In this document: one piece after another, positions 31,060 to 39,339 of the stretch
Layout: every line of letters starts with the position of its first letter
How positions within the stretch are numbered: position 1 is the first letter of the stretch
DNA from: Pseudomonas extremaustralis
GTDB taxonomy: Bacteria; Pseudomonadota; Gammaproteobacteria; Pseudomonadales; Pseudomonadaceae
Direction of reading: 5' to 3'
Length of the DNA: 64,000 nucleotides
Assembly: GCF_900102035.1 (NCBI RefSeq)
Contig: NZ_LT629689.1
Coordinates: 5,800,501-5,864,500 of the forward strand
The notes under the pieces: generated by a model
The model's input: the letters and a program-made list of their open reading frames with translations, nothing else
The model's database searches: none
What the model was told of the DNA's origin: nothing
Program-made: the position numbers and the translations under genes

Positions 31060-31119
31060 GGGAGGCTTCCTTGAGGCTCAGCTCGTCCAGCGCACGATGG
31101 CGAGGTCCGGCTGGGGGTT
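30419..31119. repeat. Direct repeat, copy B (about 700 bp)
   Basis: It is nearly identical, with no indels, to 32361-33061 (offset 1942). It covers the 5' two thirds of the effector gene, its leader and the last codons of a PAAR gene. It may be a substrate for homologous recombination that deletes or amplifies the effector-immunity unit. Confidence 0.9.
31078..31119 (-). pseudogene. 3' stub of a PAAR gene
   Basis: On the minus strand about 13 codons read PDLAIVRWTS and a stop, matching the PDPDLAVVRWTS end of the intact PAAR gene at 33020. It marks the place where an ancestral PAAR gene abutted effector B before the newer effector-immunity unit was placed between them. Confidence 0.75.
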
Positions 31120-31190
31120 ATCAAAATGAACGCTTTAATAGGTTGCTCGTTAAAATGCACCCTCACTGTTGAAGTGCTTATCCCGCTGTT

Positions 31191-31844
31191 TTAAGTGCGT
31201 TCTCGCCCAATGCTGATGTCGATCAGGTACTTTGCGATCTTCGTATCGCGCTCACTACAGTGCTCGAAGCATTTAATGCTCAGAAATAAGCTGTATTTTC
31301 CGGGGATGTATAAACTGATACTGCTGGCTTGGTCGAAAAGTGTTTTCTGAAGTTGTTCTTGTTGTGTGGCGGATTCAAGTTTGAACCATCCGTTTTTGTC
31401 TTTTTTCTGAAGTTTCCAGTCACGGTTTTTAAGTGTTTTCTGTACTTCCGTCAGGCGCAGGATAGCCTCTGTAAAATGTGAGCTTTCTGACATTGGCGAT
31501 GTTGTAATTGTTGAAACCCTAAGGTCCTTATAAGTTACTGCCCCAAATATCGTTTCAGGTAGGGTGAATCCGTAGTCAGGGTCGTCAAACTCAATAATTG
31601 TAGGGGTGCGGACCCATGTTGAGGCCGGGTAGGGTGGGTCTTTTTCATCGCTTGGGTCACCAGGATAGATCGCGGTGTTGCGGCTTACCGAAAATGTCGA
31701 ATCATTAATAACCTCGGTGTAAGGTTTTCCAATATGCACCGATAGAGTCTTGCTACTCCAAGGTAAATTCAAGAAACTAAGACTAACTGTGATAAAAACT
31801 GCCAGTGTCAGAAAAAACAGCCGCTGTCTATTTGGTCGGCTCAC
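31191..31844 (-). CDS. Immunity-like exported protein, paralogue 1, paired with effector A
   Basis: 217 residues, the most diverged of the family. N-terminal hydrophobic segment (LFFLTLAVFITVSLSFL), then SVHIGKPYTEVINDSTF, FDDPDYGFTLPETIFG, ITTSPMSESSHFTEAILRLTEV and YLIDISIGRERT. It overlaps the effector A stop by four bases (ATGA at 31841-31844), so it is the coupled cognate immunity candidate. The level of divergence matches that of the effector A C-terminal third, as expected for a co-evolving pair. Confidence 0.75.
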   Translation of the reverse strand: MSRPNRQRLFFLTLAVFITVSLSFLNLPWSSKTLSVHIGKPYTEVINDSTFSVSRNTAIYPGDPSDEKDPPYPASTWVRTPTIIEFDDPDYGFTLPETIFGAVTYKDLRVSTITTSPMSESSHFTEAILRLTEVQKTLKNRDWKLQKKDKNGWFKLESATQQEQLQKTLFDQASSISLYIPGKYSLFLSIKCFEHCSERDTKIAKYLIDISIGRERT

Positions 31845-33001
31845 GGGCGGACTCCGGTTCCATCGGCAATATTTGCAATGGATTTTTCCAGCTGGCTTCT
31901 GCTCGCGGGATATTTAAGAAGGTTGTTGAATTGTGCGGCAGCTCGCAGTACGAACTCCATTCGTTGATTTTTATTAGCAAGATTGGACAGTGGATTACTA
32001 CTGAAGGAAACACTTCGTTCGTCCGAAACTCTGCATTGACTGGCTAAGGTGAGTTGTATGCCTTCAGGAACGCCAGACAACAAACCGGTAACGACTGATA
32101 ATTTGTCCGATGCATGTGTGCCCCATATAAGTGACGCGAAATGTGCGTCATCGTACATTGCTGGTTGCAGGATATTGATTTGTTCGTGAGTCGCCATGTG
32201 GTTAACGCTTTCTGCGATATTTCCTGATTCAATGGCTTCAAATGTATCAAGGACTTCTTGGTGGGGAGTTCCGAAGTTTACCCGGTCTTTTATCGGCCAT
32301 ATCACATGGTTGGCTATTTTTTCCCGGATTCCTATGCACTGTTCCATTTCCTTATATCCTCGCACCATAAAAAACCGGTGCAACGGATAAACATCCAGAA
32401 ACAGCGCGGTGTTACCCAATGCCAACATCTCATATACATAGTCCAATTGCGCCTGCACCAGAGAGCGCTGGTTATCCCCTAAAGTGATATCCGTAGTGGG
32501 TAGCGGATTTTCGGACCTGGCTTTTTCAACGTCCTCCCAAACCTTGGGGTCGATTCGACTGAATTTAAATCCAAACCCCTCATAGAGTGTTTCAGATGGT
32601 GTTTCTCGTAATTTTCGATGCGCCTCTTTTTCCATTGCGATGCCTTCTTGCAATTTCGTGGCATGCAACAACCCACACCCCACCTGCTTCGACGCGAACG
32701 CCGCCAAGCCCGCCCATTGAAACCGGTTATCCGCCAGCCACAATTGCGCATACGCCGCGTTGATCCTGCGGTTGCGGGCGAGTGGGTCGGCGATGAGTAC
32801 GCCGCCGGGGGCGATCCACTCTTCGGCTTCTTTTTGAAACCTTTTCCAGAGGCAGCGACAGGTCAGTATCGGCACTACGATGGTGGTCTTCGGGTTTCTG
32901 CCATCGTGGCTGGTGACGCGCTTGCAGGCGGACAGTTCGCAGGTGCTGTCCCAGAGTTTCTTGAGGTCCAGTTCGTGTGGGGTGATGCATTGGTCGGTCA
33001 T
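31841..33001 (-). CDS. Putative PAAR-associated effector A
   Basis: 386 residues without signal peptide or membrane segment. The N-terminal part has several Cys (MTDQCITPHEL, STCELSACK, LTCRCLW) that could bind metal. The middle RNRRINAAYAQLWLADNRFQWAGLAAFASKQVGCGLLHA is shared with effector B, and the C-terminal third is variable. It starts 18 bases after the PAAR gene and is coupled to an immunity-like gene, a standard type VI secretion cargo arrangement. The enzymatic activity is not apparent. A DUF2515-like relation is a guess. Confidence 0.65.
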   Translation of the reverse strand: MTDQCITPHELDLKKLWDSTCELSACKRVTSHDGRNPKTTIVVPILTCRCLWKRFQKEAEEWIAPGGVLIADPLARNRRINAAYAQLWLADNRFQWAGLAAFASKQVGCGLLHATKLQEGIAMEKEAHRKLRETPSETLYEGFGFKFSRIDPKVWEDVEKARSENPLPTTDITLGDNQRSLVQAQLDYVYEMLALGNTALFLDVYPLHRFFMVRGYKEMEQCIGIREKIANHVIWPIKDRVNFGTPHQEVLDTFEAIESGNIAESVNHMATHEQINILQPAMYDDAHFASLIWGTHASDKLSVVTGLLSGVPEGIQLTLASQCRVSDERSVSFSSNPLSNLANKNQRMEFVLRAAAQFNNLLKYPASRSQLEKSIANIADGTGVRP

Positions 33002-33061
33002 GGGAGGCTTCCTTGAGACTCAGCTCGTCCAGCGCACGACGGCGAGGTCGGGGTCGGGGGT
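32361..33061. repeat. Direct repeat, copy A (about 700 bp)
   Basis: This is the partner of 30419-31119. Identity stops abruptly inside the effector gene near 32361 and, at the other side, inside the PAAR gene near 33061. The sharp limits and identity at silent positions point to recent duplication or gene conversion. Confidence 0.9.
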
Positions 33062-33523
33062 TGGGAGGCTTTGGGTCGTGCCTTGGGGGTCGGTCTGGCC
33101 TTTTACACGCCGGCCTTCGGCGGTTTCGAGTTCGTAGGCTTGCAGGGCAATGGGTTCGTCATCGACTGCGCTGATGGCGGTGAAGTCCACCAGCGCCTCG
33201 CCAACAATCGGCAAGGGCGGAATAAACGGCGCAGGGGTGTGGGTGTTGCCGATGATGACGCTGCCTGAACCGCCGATCACGACGCCGCCGTGGTCGGTGG
33301 TGCCGTCCAGGGTCATGGCGTTGCGGCCGTTGATAAACACCGTGGGGACGAATTCGCCGCTGAGGGCTTGGCCGCAGGTGCAGGTATCGCCGACTCGGGC
33401 GGCGGGGAGGCCGTCGAAAAAGACGTCGGGCGAGCCGCTGGCGATGGGGTTGGTGCCGTGTCCGGGGACGGGGCAGGTGGTGGGGTCTGAAACGCGCGCG
33501 GCGGGTTTTCCTGACATGGGCAT
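33020..33523 (-). CDS. PAAR-domain protein (type VI secretion spike tip)
   Basis: 167 residues. The PAAR domain covers about residues 5-95, with the repeats PAARVSDPTTCPVPGHG and PAARVGDTCTCGQA and Gly-rich turns (GTTDHGGVVIGGSGSVIIGNTHT). PAAR proteins form the metal-binding cone on VgrG and carry effectors. The C-terminal extension (about 70 residues) is short and may be an adaptor for the separate downstream effector. It is the first gene of the effector-immunity array. No VgrG or other secretion gene is in the window. Confidence 0.9.
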   Translation of the reverse strand: MPMSGKPAARVSDPTTCPVPGHGTNPIASGSPDVFFDGLPAARVGDTCTCGQALSGEFVPTVFINGRNAMTLDGTTDHGGVVIGGSGSVIIGNTHTPAPFIPPLPIVGEALVDFTAISAVDDEPIALQAYELETAEGRRVKGQTDPQGTTQSLPTPDPDLAVVRWTS

Positions 33524-33692
33524 TGCCTCGTCATTGTTAGCGTTGACGAGGAACCTAAGTCAGCAAAATGGGCAGGAGCAACCGTTAAAAGCCGATCACG
33601 CGGAAAATACGAAGTTACTGTCGGATGCCGTCGGAATGGCGGTGGGATGCGCCTGATAAGTGTGTCGGAACAGGCTGATAATGCTGAAAACC

Positions 33693-34781
33693 CTACTGCG
33701 CAGGGGGTAGCAGGAAGCGCGCAATCACTGGCAAATGGTTGGAGATGCGCAGTGTGTCGTCCTGGCGCACTTTGGCTTCGATGCGTTTGATCCGGGAACT
33801 GTAGAACAGGTAATCCAGGGTGCGATCCGGGCCGTTGATGCTCGGGTCGTTGGGGAAGTGGGTCAGCCATTTCTCGCGATCAATGCCGCTGGATTCGCTG
33901 TTGCTGGGGATCATCGGGTACTTGTCCCACAACAGGTGCAGTTCGCTGTCCGGCGAATAGCGCCCGCGTTTGCTGGCGTCCAGGCGCAGGAATTGGCCCA
34001 GGGGCAGGAGGTTGAAGTCGCCGCCGATCAGCCAGGGCGTGCCACGGCCTTCGAATTTATCCAGCAGCTTGACCGTGGCGGTGACCTGCTCCTGCACGGC
34101 GCTGCGGCCTGGGGCGTCGCCGTCGAGACGGGTGTTGAGCACCGCCAGTTGGCCGCCGTCGCTCAGGGGCAGGTAGGTCAGCAGCAGGGCGGGCTTGGGT
34201 TGGAACTGGCGACTGATGAAGTTGGCGTCCGGTGCCGGCAATTGCAGGCGTTCGGCGTGCTCGATCTGGTAGCGGCTCAGGGTGGCCAGCTTGCGGCCGA
34301 CGCTGCCGAAGATATGGCGGTCGGGGACGAAGTCGGCTTTCCAGTCGAAGGCCTGGGCGCTGCACGGGTAGAGGTCGACCAGGCGCTCTTGCAACAGCGC
34401 GAACTGGTCCTGGTAGTGGGACGGCTTGGCGTTTTCGTCGAGTTCCTGCAGCAGCAGGATGTCGGGTTGTTCGTCGCGGATCACCCGCGCCACTTCGTCG
34501 AGGCTGGCGGCCATGTCTTCCACGGTGGGGCGCTCGTCCGGGCCGCTGCCGTCGGCGGTGTCGTACCAGAACACGTAGTTCTTGCCGGCCAGGTATCGCA
34601 CATTCCAGGTCATGACCTTGAGCGCCTGCCCAGGCAGCAGGGTCGGCGCACGGGGCGCGACGCAACTCACTGCCAGGGTTTCCTTGGCGGCGGGGCGCCA
34701 GGTCAGGCTGTAGATCAGGGCTGTCAGCAGGCCTGCGACGATCAGCAGGCCCAGCAGGGTGATGCGCAATAAACGGGTCAT
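33693..34781 (-). CDS. Endonuclease/exonuclease/phosphatase-family protein, membrane anchored
   Basis: 362 residues. One N-terminal hydrophobic segment (ITLLGLLIVAGLLTALIYSL) suggests a signal anchor with a periplasmic domain. The EEP fold is clear: MTWNVRY, LLLQELDEN (metal Glu), NTRLDGDAPG, GGDFNLLP, RTLDYLFYS and the terminal ISNHLPVIA (catalytic His). Members cleave phosphodiesters of nucleic acids, lipids or inositol phosphates; the substrate here is unknown. It starts shortly downstream of a YciC-like membrane protein gene on the same strand. Confidence 0.88.
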   Translation of the reverse strand: MTRLLRITLLGLLIVAGLLTALIYSLTWRPAAKETLAVSCVAPRAPTLLPGQALKVMTWNVRYLAGKNYVFWYDTADGSGPDERPTVEDMAASLDEVARVIRDEQPDILLLQELDENAKPSHYQDQFALLQERLVDLYPCSAQAFDWKADFVPDRHIFGSVGRKLATLSRYQIEHAERLQLPAPDANFISRQFQPKPALLLTYLPLSDGGQLAVLNTRLDGDAPGRSAVQEQVTATVKLLDKFEGRGTPWLIGGDFNLLPLGQFLRLDASKRGRYSPDSELHLLWDKYPMIPSNSESSGIDREKWLTHFPNDPSINGPDRTLDYLFYSSRIKRIEAKVRQDDTLRISNHLPVIARFLLPPAQ

Positions 34782-34821
34782 CGGCTCGGCTTATAGCGTG
34801 TCAGGAGTGGGGTGGAGCATA

Positions 34822-35490
34822 TCACCGCACATCGGCATCGCCAGCGATCAGCATGAATAAACGGAACAGCACCACGCAGGTGAACAGTTGCAGGAAACTG
34901 TGGGCGCTGTCGATCAGCACGCCGATCAGCGGCGCAGGCTCGGGATACGCCGCCACGCTGGCACCCTTGAGCAGCCATAACGGGGTCATCACACACAGCA
35001 GGCACACCAGGATTCGCCAGAAATGCCCACGGGTCAGGCGGAAACTTTCCTTCATCGCCTCCAGCGCCGACATACCGCGCAGTACCAGCAGGTATTCGGC
35101 AAACGCCAGCACCACCATCAGCCACAGGCCCGGCAGGAAATACAGCGACAGGCCAAGCAGTATCAACAGCGTGCTCATGGCCGTCAGCAGCGCAAAACGC
35201 GGCCACAGGGCCAGGGCCATGGCCCACACGTCCTTGGTGCGCGGCGACTCGCCACGGGTGCGGGCGTCGAGAAACAGGATCAGCGCGCCGGTATACAGCG
35301 GGTACACCAGCAACCCCACCACCACGCTGTAGCCGGGAAACGCGTCCGGACCAAGCGTGTGGTCGAGTACCTGTTGCAGCAGGGCTTCAAGGATCACCAG
35401 CGGCAGGCACAGCTGGACGATGGCGCCCAGGTTGCGCTGGGTAAAACGGAAAGAGTCGCGCAGTACGTCTAACGGATTCATCAGGTTCAT
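34822..35490 (-). CDS. YciC-like multi-pass membrane protein
   Basis: 222 residues with about five or six hydrophobic segments: LCLPLVILEALLQQV, YSVVVGLLVYPLYTGALILFL, FALLTAMSTLLILLGLSLYFLPGLWLMVVLAF, WRILVCLLCVMTPL and a last one near the C-terminus. The pattern LxxSFRLTRGHFW and the general plan resemble YciC/UPF0259 proteins of the inner membrane. The function is unknown. Alternative start at 35481 (MNPLDVLRDS). Confidence 0.75.
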   Translation of the reverse strand: MNLMNPLDVLRDSFRFTQRNLGAIVQLCLPLVILEALLQQVLDHTLGPDAFPGYSVVVGLLVYPLYTGALILFLDARTRGESPRTKDVWAMALALWPRFALLTAMSTLLILLGLSLYFLPGLWLMVVLAFAEYLLVLRGMSALEAMKESFRLTRGHFWRILVCLLCVMTPLWLLKGASVAAYPEPAPLIGVLIDSAHSFLQLFTCVVLFRLFMLIAGDADVR

Positions 35491-35662
35491 CGCTGGCCAG
35501 GAAGCAAGGGCGACACTTTAACCGATCAGGGTCAGAGGGACGCAAACGTAAACCTTGAGTAAAGACCATTGAAACAACTGGTAACACCCCCATAACTAGG
35601 TGCGTACCTAGCCTGAGCCCAGGCGGGACCACGATTTCTACCGGCAATCTAACGAGGTCGCC

Positions 35663-36424
35663 ATGAACAGCGAAGAGCAAACCCTGATCGACGGACTGTT
35701 TTCACGGTTGCAACAAGCCGAAACGGACTCAGCCCCCCGCGATGCGCAAGCAGAAGCGCGGATCAAGGAGCATATGACTCGCCAACCAGCGGTCGGGTAT
35801 TACATGACCCAGTCGATCCTGGTGCAGGAACACGCGCTCAAGAGCCTGGATGCGCAGAACAAACAGCAGGCCCAACAGATCCAGCAATTGCAGGATGAGC
35901 TGCAGCGGGCCAAGTCCCAGGCGGCACAACCGGCGCCTGCCAGTGGTGGTTTCCTGTCGAGTATTTTTGGCGGCGGCCCCCGAGACCCCCAACCCACCCA
36001 GAGCGCGCCGGCCTCTTCCGGCGGCGGCTGGCGTGAACCGGGCAGGCCTTCGTTCGGCCAGCCTGCGCCGCAGCAGAACTATGGCGCCCCGCAACAGAAC
36101 TATCAGCAGCCACAAGCGCCCGCCGCGCCGATTGGCAGTGGTTTCCTCGGTGGCGCGCTGAAAACCGCCGCGGGCGTCGCCGGTGGTGTGATGCTGGCCG
36201 AGGGCATCAGCAGCCTGTTCAACCACAACTCGCAACAGCCGCAAGTGGTGGAAGAAATCATTCGCGAAGTGCCGGCGCCGGCCAGTGACAACAGTAACTG
36301 GGGCAACGACGACCAGAAGTTCGCCGGCAATGACAGTTGGGGCAGCAACAATGCCGACAACTTCGCGGACAGCGATTATTCCGATAATTCCTCGTCTTTC
36401 GACGACGACGATTCCTTCGTCTGA
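35663..36424 (+). CDS. DUF2076 domain protein
   Basis: 253 residues. The DUF2076 N-terminus is plain: MNSEEQTLIDGLFSRLQQAE, then RQPAVGYYMTQSILVQEHALKSLDAQ and a coiled coil (QQAQQIQQLQDELQRAK). A Pro/Gln/Gly-rich linker (about 90-150) and a hydrophobic LGGALKTAAGVAGGVMLAEGISSLF follow, and the C-terminus is acidic, rich in Asp/Ser/Asn. The role is unknown; a periplasmic or membrane-associated ligand binder has been proposed for the family. It is followed by a factor-independent terminator at 36432-36468. Confidence 0.85.
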   Translation: MNSEEQTLIDGLFSRLQQAETDSAPRDAQAEARIKEHMTRQPAVGYYMTQSILVQEHALKSLDAQNKQQAQQIQQLQDELQRAKSQAAQPAPASGGFLSSIFGGGPRDPQPTQSAPASSGGGWREPGRPSFGQPAPQQNYGAPQQNYQQPQAPAAPIGSGFLGGALKTAAGVAGGVMLAEGISSLFNHNSQQPQVVEEIIREVPAPASDNSNWGNDDQKFAGNDSWGSNNADNFADSDYSDNSSSFDDDDSFV

Positions 36425-36431
36425 TCACAGC

Positions 36432-36468
36432 CAGATCGGGGCGGCTGGTCGCTCCGATCTGATTTTTT
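36432..36468 (+). terminator. Rho-independent terminator after the DUF2076 gene
   Basis: The inverted repeat CAGATCGG (36432-36439) and CCGATCTG (36454-36461) forms a GC-containing stem followed by six T residues at 36463-36468. Confidence 0.7.
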
Positions 36469-36542
36469 CCGGAAACTTTCTCGCGGCTGGCATACTGGCA
36501 CCCTTTCCGGGCCGTGGTGCCTGGCTGTCATGAGGAAGTGCG

Positions 36543-37019
36543 GTGAAGAAAATTGCAGTGTTCGCCGATGTTCAAAACCTCTACTACACCGTTCGCCAAG
36601 CCTATGGCTGTCACTTCAATTACGCGGCCCTGTGGGCTGATATCAGCGCGCGCGGGCAGATCGTCGAAGCCTACGCCTATGCCATCGATCGCGGCGACAG
36701 CAAACAGCAGCAGTTCCAGCAGATCCTGCGCAACCTGGGGTTCACGGTAAAACTCAAGCCCTATATCCAGCGCAGCGACGGCTCGGCCAAAGGCGACTGG
36801 GACGTGGGCATCACCCTCGACATCATGGACGCCGCCGATCACGTCGACGAAATCGTGCTGGCCTCCGGCGACGGTGACTTCGACATGTTGCTCGACCGCA
36901 TCATCAGCAAGCATGGCGTCGAAGCCGTGGCCTACGGCGTACCGGGGCTGACGGCCAACTCATTGATACGTGCCGCCAGCCGCTATGTGCCGATCGAAGG
37001 CGCGCTGCTGCTCAAATAG
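36543..37019 (+). CDS. NYN-domain (LabA-like, PIN-type) protein
   Basis: 158 residues covering one NYN domain. Acidic residues of the PIN-type active site are visible: FADVQNLYYTVR (first Asp and Asn), GDWDVGITLDIMD, and LASGDGDFDMLLDRI. The end GLTANSLIRAASRYVPIE is typical of LabA-like proteins. A metal-dependent RNase activity is expected for the fold but not proven. The ATG at 36543 follows AGGAAGTGCGGTG, a good ribosome site. Confidence 0.87.
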   Translation: MKKIAVFADVQNLYYTVRQAYGCHFNYAALWADISARGQIVEAYAYAIDRGDSKQQQFQQILRNLGFTVKLKPYIQRSDGSAKGDWDVGITLDIMDAADHVDEIVLASGDGDFDMLLDRIISKHGVEAVAYGVPGLTANSLIRAASRYVPIEGALLLK

Positions 37020-37044
37020 ATGTTTAGACGGAGTTGGAACAGGT

Positions 37045-37656
37045 TTGGAACGTATAGCGGTCATCGACTTTGAAACCACCGGCATCACCCCGAGCAGCCA
37101 CTGCCGGGCCACGGAAATCGCGGTGGTCATCCTCGAACGTGGCCAGATCGTGGACCGCTACCAGAGCCTGATGAATGCCGGTGTGCGCGTGCCGGGCTTT
37201 ATCGAACAACTCACCGGCATCAGCAACGCCATGCTGCGCAGCGCGCCGCCGGCCGAACGGGTGATGAACGAGGTCAACGAATTCGTCGGCACTACGCCGC
37301 TGCTGGCGCATAACGCCGCGTTCGACCAGAAGTTCTGGGACTTCGAACTGGGCCTGATCCGCCGCACCCGCCTGCAGAAATTCGCCTGCTCCCTGCTGCT
37401 GGCCCGCCGCCTGATGCCTTCGGCACCCAACCACAAGCTCGGCACGTTGAACGCCTTCGCTCAACTGCCTCATACCGGCAAGGCTCACCGGGCGATGGCG
37501 GATGCGGAGATGGCGGCCAACCTGACGGCGTACCTGGCTGAGCAACTGCGTCGCACCCATGGCTTGCGCGAGCTGTCCCATGACCTGCTGTGTACGTTGC
37601 AGAAAGTGCCGGCGGCGAAGATCAATGAGCATCTGAAGAAACATCGCGGGTTCTGA
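37045..37656 (+). CDS. DnaQ-like 3'-5' exonuclease
   Basis: 203 residues from a TTG start at 37045, chosen because LERIAVIDFETTG matches the family start and GGAG lies upstream; no ATG is suitably placed. The DEDDh motifs are complete: IDFETTG (Asp, Glu), AHNAAFDQKF (Asp), and HRAMADAEM (His, Asp). It resembles the proofreading epsilon-type exonuclease domain but is encoded alone, close behind the NYN gene. It probably acts in DNA or RNA turnover. Confidence 0.85.
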   Translation: MERIAVIDFETTGITPSSHCRATEIAVVILERGQIVDRYQSLMNAGVRVPGFIEQLTGISNAMLRSAPPAERVMNEVNEFVGTTPLLAHNAAFDQKFWDFELGLIRRTRLQKFACSLLLARRLMPSAPNHKLGTLNAFAQLPHTGKAHRAMADAEMAANLTAYLAEQLRRTHGLRELSHDLLCTLQKVPAAKINEHLKKHRGF

Positions 37657-37657
37657 G

Positions 37658-37744
37658 GTGGGAGGGGGCTTGCTCCCGATGGTGGTGTGTCAGATACAGG
37701 TCGTCTAGCTGACCCAATGCTATCGGGAGCAAGCCCCCTCCCAC
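37658..37744. repeat. REP-type inverted repeat pair
   Basis: GTGGGAGGGGGCTTGCTCCC at 37658 is mirrored by GGGAGCAAGCCCCCTCCCAC ending at 37744, with about 47 bases between. It lies between convergent genes and may also act as a bidirectional terminator. Confidence 0.85.
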
Positions 37745-37771
37745 AATTCGACTTGCCCCGATGGCGGTAGA

Positions 37772-38233
37772 TCAGCCGCCACTCTTCCCATTTCCTTCCA
37801 GTTGCCCCAACGGTACCCGCCGTTCTATCGCGCTCGAGAGAATGATCGAGGTCTTGCTGAAGCCGAACTTCGCAATCCGGTTGATCAAATCCTCCAGCTC
37901 GGGCATCGAGCCCACCGCCGCCTGCATGATCACGCACGGGTCGCCCGTGACCCGGTGGCATTCGGTGAGTTCGGGGATGTCGGCCAGCGCTTCGTAAACC
38001 TTCTGGCTGCCATGGTGGGTCAGCCTCAGTTCGATCACGCACTGGATCGGCAAGCCCACTTTGGACAGGTCGACCTTGGCCTGGTAGCCGGTGATCACGC
38101 CGCTGGCTTCGAGCTTGGCTACGCGTTCGGCAACAGCGGGCGCGGAGAGGTTGACCGTGCGCGCCAGTTGCGCGTAGGACGCGCGGCCGTCTTCGAGCAG
38201 GGCGCTGAGAAGCATGCGGTCGTATTTGTCCAT
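37772..38233 (-). CDS. Lrp/AsnC-family transcriptional regulator
   Basis: 153 residues: an N-terminal helix-turn-helix (DKYDRMLLSALLEDGRASYAQLARTVNLSAPAVAERVAKLEASGVI) and a RAM/AsnC ligand domain (CVIELRLTHHG, LTECHRVTGDPCVIMQAAV). Such proteins form octamers and respond to amino acids. It is divergent from the yedA exporter gene, with 161 bases between, so local control of yedA is plausible. The specific effector is not deducible. Confidence 0.88.
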   Translation of the reverse strand: MDKYDRMLLSALLEDGRASYAQLARTVNLSAPAVAERVAKLEASGVITGYQAKVDLSKVGLPIQCVIELRLTHHGSQKVYEALADIPELTECHRVTGDPCVIMQAAVGSMPELEDLINRIAKFGFSKTSIILSSAIERRVPLGQLEGNGKSGG

Positions 38234-38394
38234 GAAAAGGTTCCAGCGTCAGGTGGCTTTCGAAAGCATGGGTTATAGCCCTCACAACCATGTTTTGAAA
38301 AGTATACGGGCGGTTTAAACAGGTTTTGTAACTTATGTTTATGCACCTGCCTTTTTAGAATAAGCCTCTCTCTTTTCTGCCGCAGAGCTGCCCA

Positions 38395-39291
38395 ATGCCT
38401 GGCCCACGTCGTTTTTCCTTACCGCTGATAGCTGCCTTTTTTGCGTTGTATGTGATCTGGGGTTCTACCTACCTGGTGATTCGTATCGGTGTGGTGTACT
38501 GGCCGCCGTTGATGCTGGGCGGGATCCGCTTTTTGCTCGCCGGGGCTGCGATGTATGGCTTTTTGCGCTGGCGTGGAGCCCCTGCGCCGACGTGGCAGCA
38601 GTGGAAGGCCGCCGCGAAGATCGGCATTTTGCTGCTGACGTTCGGCAATGGCGCGGTGAGTGTGGCTGAGCACACTGGCGTGTCTTCCGGCGTGGCTGCG
38701 CTGGCGGTGGCGACCGTGCCGTTGTTCACCTTGCTCTGTGGTTATTTCTGGGGGGCGCGCAACACCCGCCTGGAATGGGCCGGGGTGATCCTGGGAATGA
38801 TCGGCATCGCCATGCTCAACATGGGCAGCACCTTGCAGTCGAGCCCGATGGGTGCGGCGTTGCTGTTGTTCGCGGCGGCTTCGTGGGCATTCGGTTCGGT
38901 GTGGAGTCGGCGCCTGCCGTTGCCGCCGGGCGCCATGGCCAGCGCCGCAGAAATGCTGGTGGCCGGTGTGACCCTGTTGATCGCCAGCGCGCTCACCGGT
39001 GAACACCTGCAGGCCATGCCGCCGCTGGAGGGCTGGCTGGCGCTGGCGTATCTGGCGGTATTTGGCTCGATCATCGCCTTCAACGCCTATATGTACTTGC
39101 TCAAGCACGTGCGTCCGGCGGCAGCGACCAGCTATGCCTATGTCAACCCGGCGGTGGCGGTGTTGCTGGGGATTGTGTTCATCGGCGAGACCATCGGCCT
39201 GGAAGAGTCCCTGGCCATGCTGGTGATCATCAGTGCCGTGCTGTTGATCAGCCTGCCCCAGTGGCGAAAGCCCAAGCTGGAAATAAGGTAA
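38395..39291 (+). CDS. yedA: Drug/metabolite exporter YedA (EamA family)
   Basis: 298 residues with ten predicted membrane segments in two EamA repeats. It is close to E. coli YedA along its length: FALYVIWGSTYLVIRIGV, WPPLMLGGIRFLLAG, NGAVSVAEHTGVSSGVAAL, SWAFGSVWSRRLPLP, and the YLAVFGSIIAFNAYMYLLKHVRPA / ATSYAYVNPAVAVLLG signature. It exports small metabolites, perhaps amino acids; the substrate is not known. Divergent from the Lrp-type regulator. Confidence 0.88.
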   Translation: MPGPRRFSLPLIAAFFALYVIWGSTYLVIRIGVVYWPPLMLGGIRFLLAGAAMYGFLRWRGAPAPTWQQWKAAAKIGILLLTFGNGAVSVAEHTGVSSGVAALAVATVPLFTLLCGYFWGARNTRLEWAGVILGMIGIAMLNMGSTLQSSPMGAALLLFAAASWAFGSVWSRRLPLPPGAMASAAEMLVAGVTLLIASALTGEHLQAMPPLEGWLALAYLAVFGSIIAFNAYMYLLKHVRPAAATSYAYVNPAVAVLLGIVFIGETIGLEESLAMLVIISAVLLISLPQWRKPKLEIR

Positions 39292-39339
39292 ACTGCCGCG
39301 CATTACGCCCTTGCGCTGAATTTTTCCTACGGTAAACAC

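Noticed and set aside
26811..33001. Repeats of the effector-immunity array as a possible CRISPR or tandem satellite
   Set aside because: Repeat units are gene-sized and coding, with no short regular repeats or spacers.
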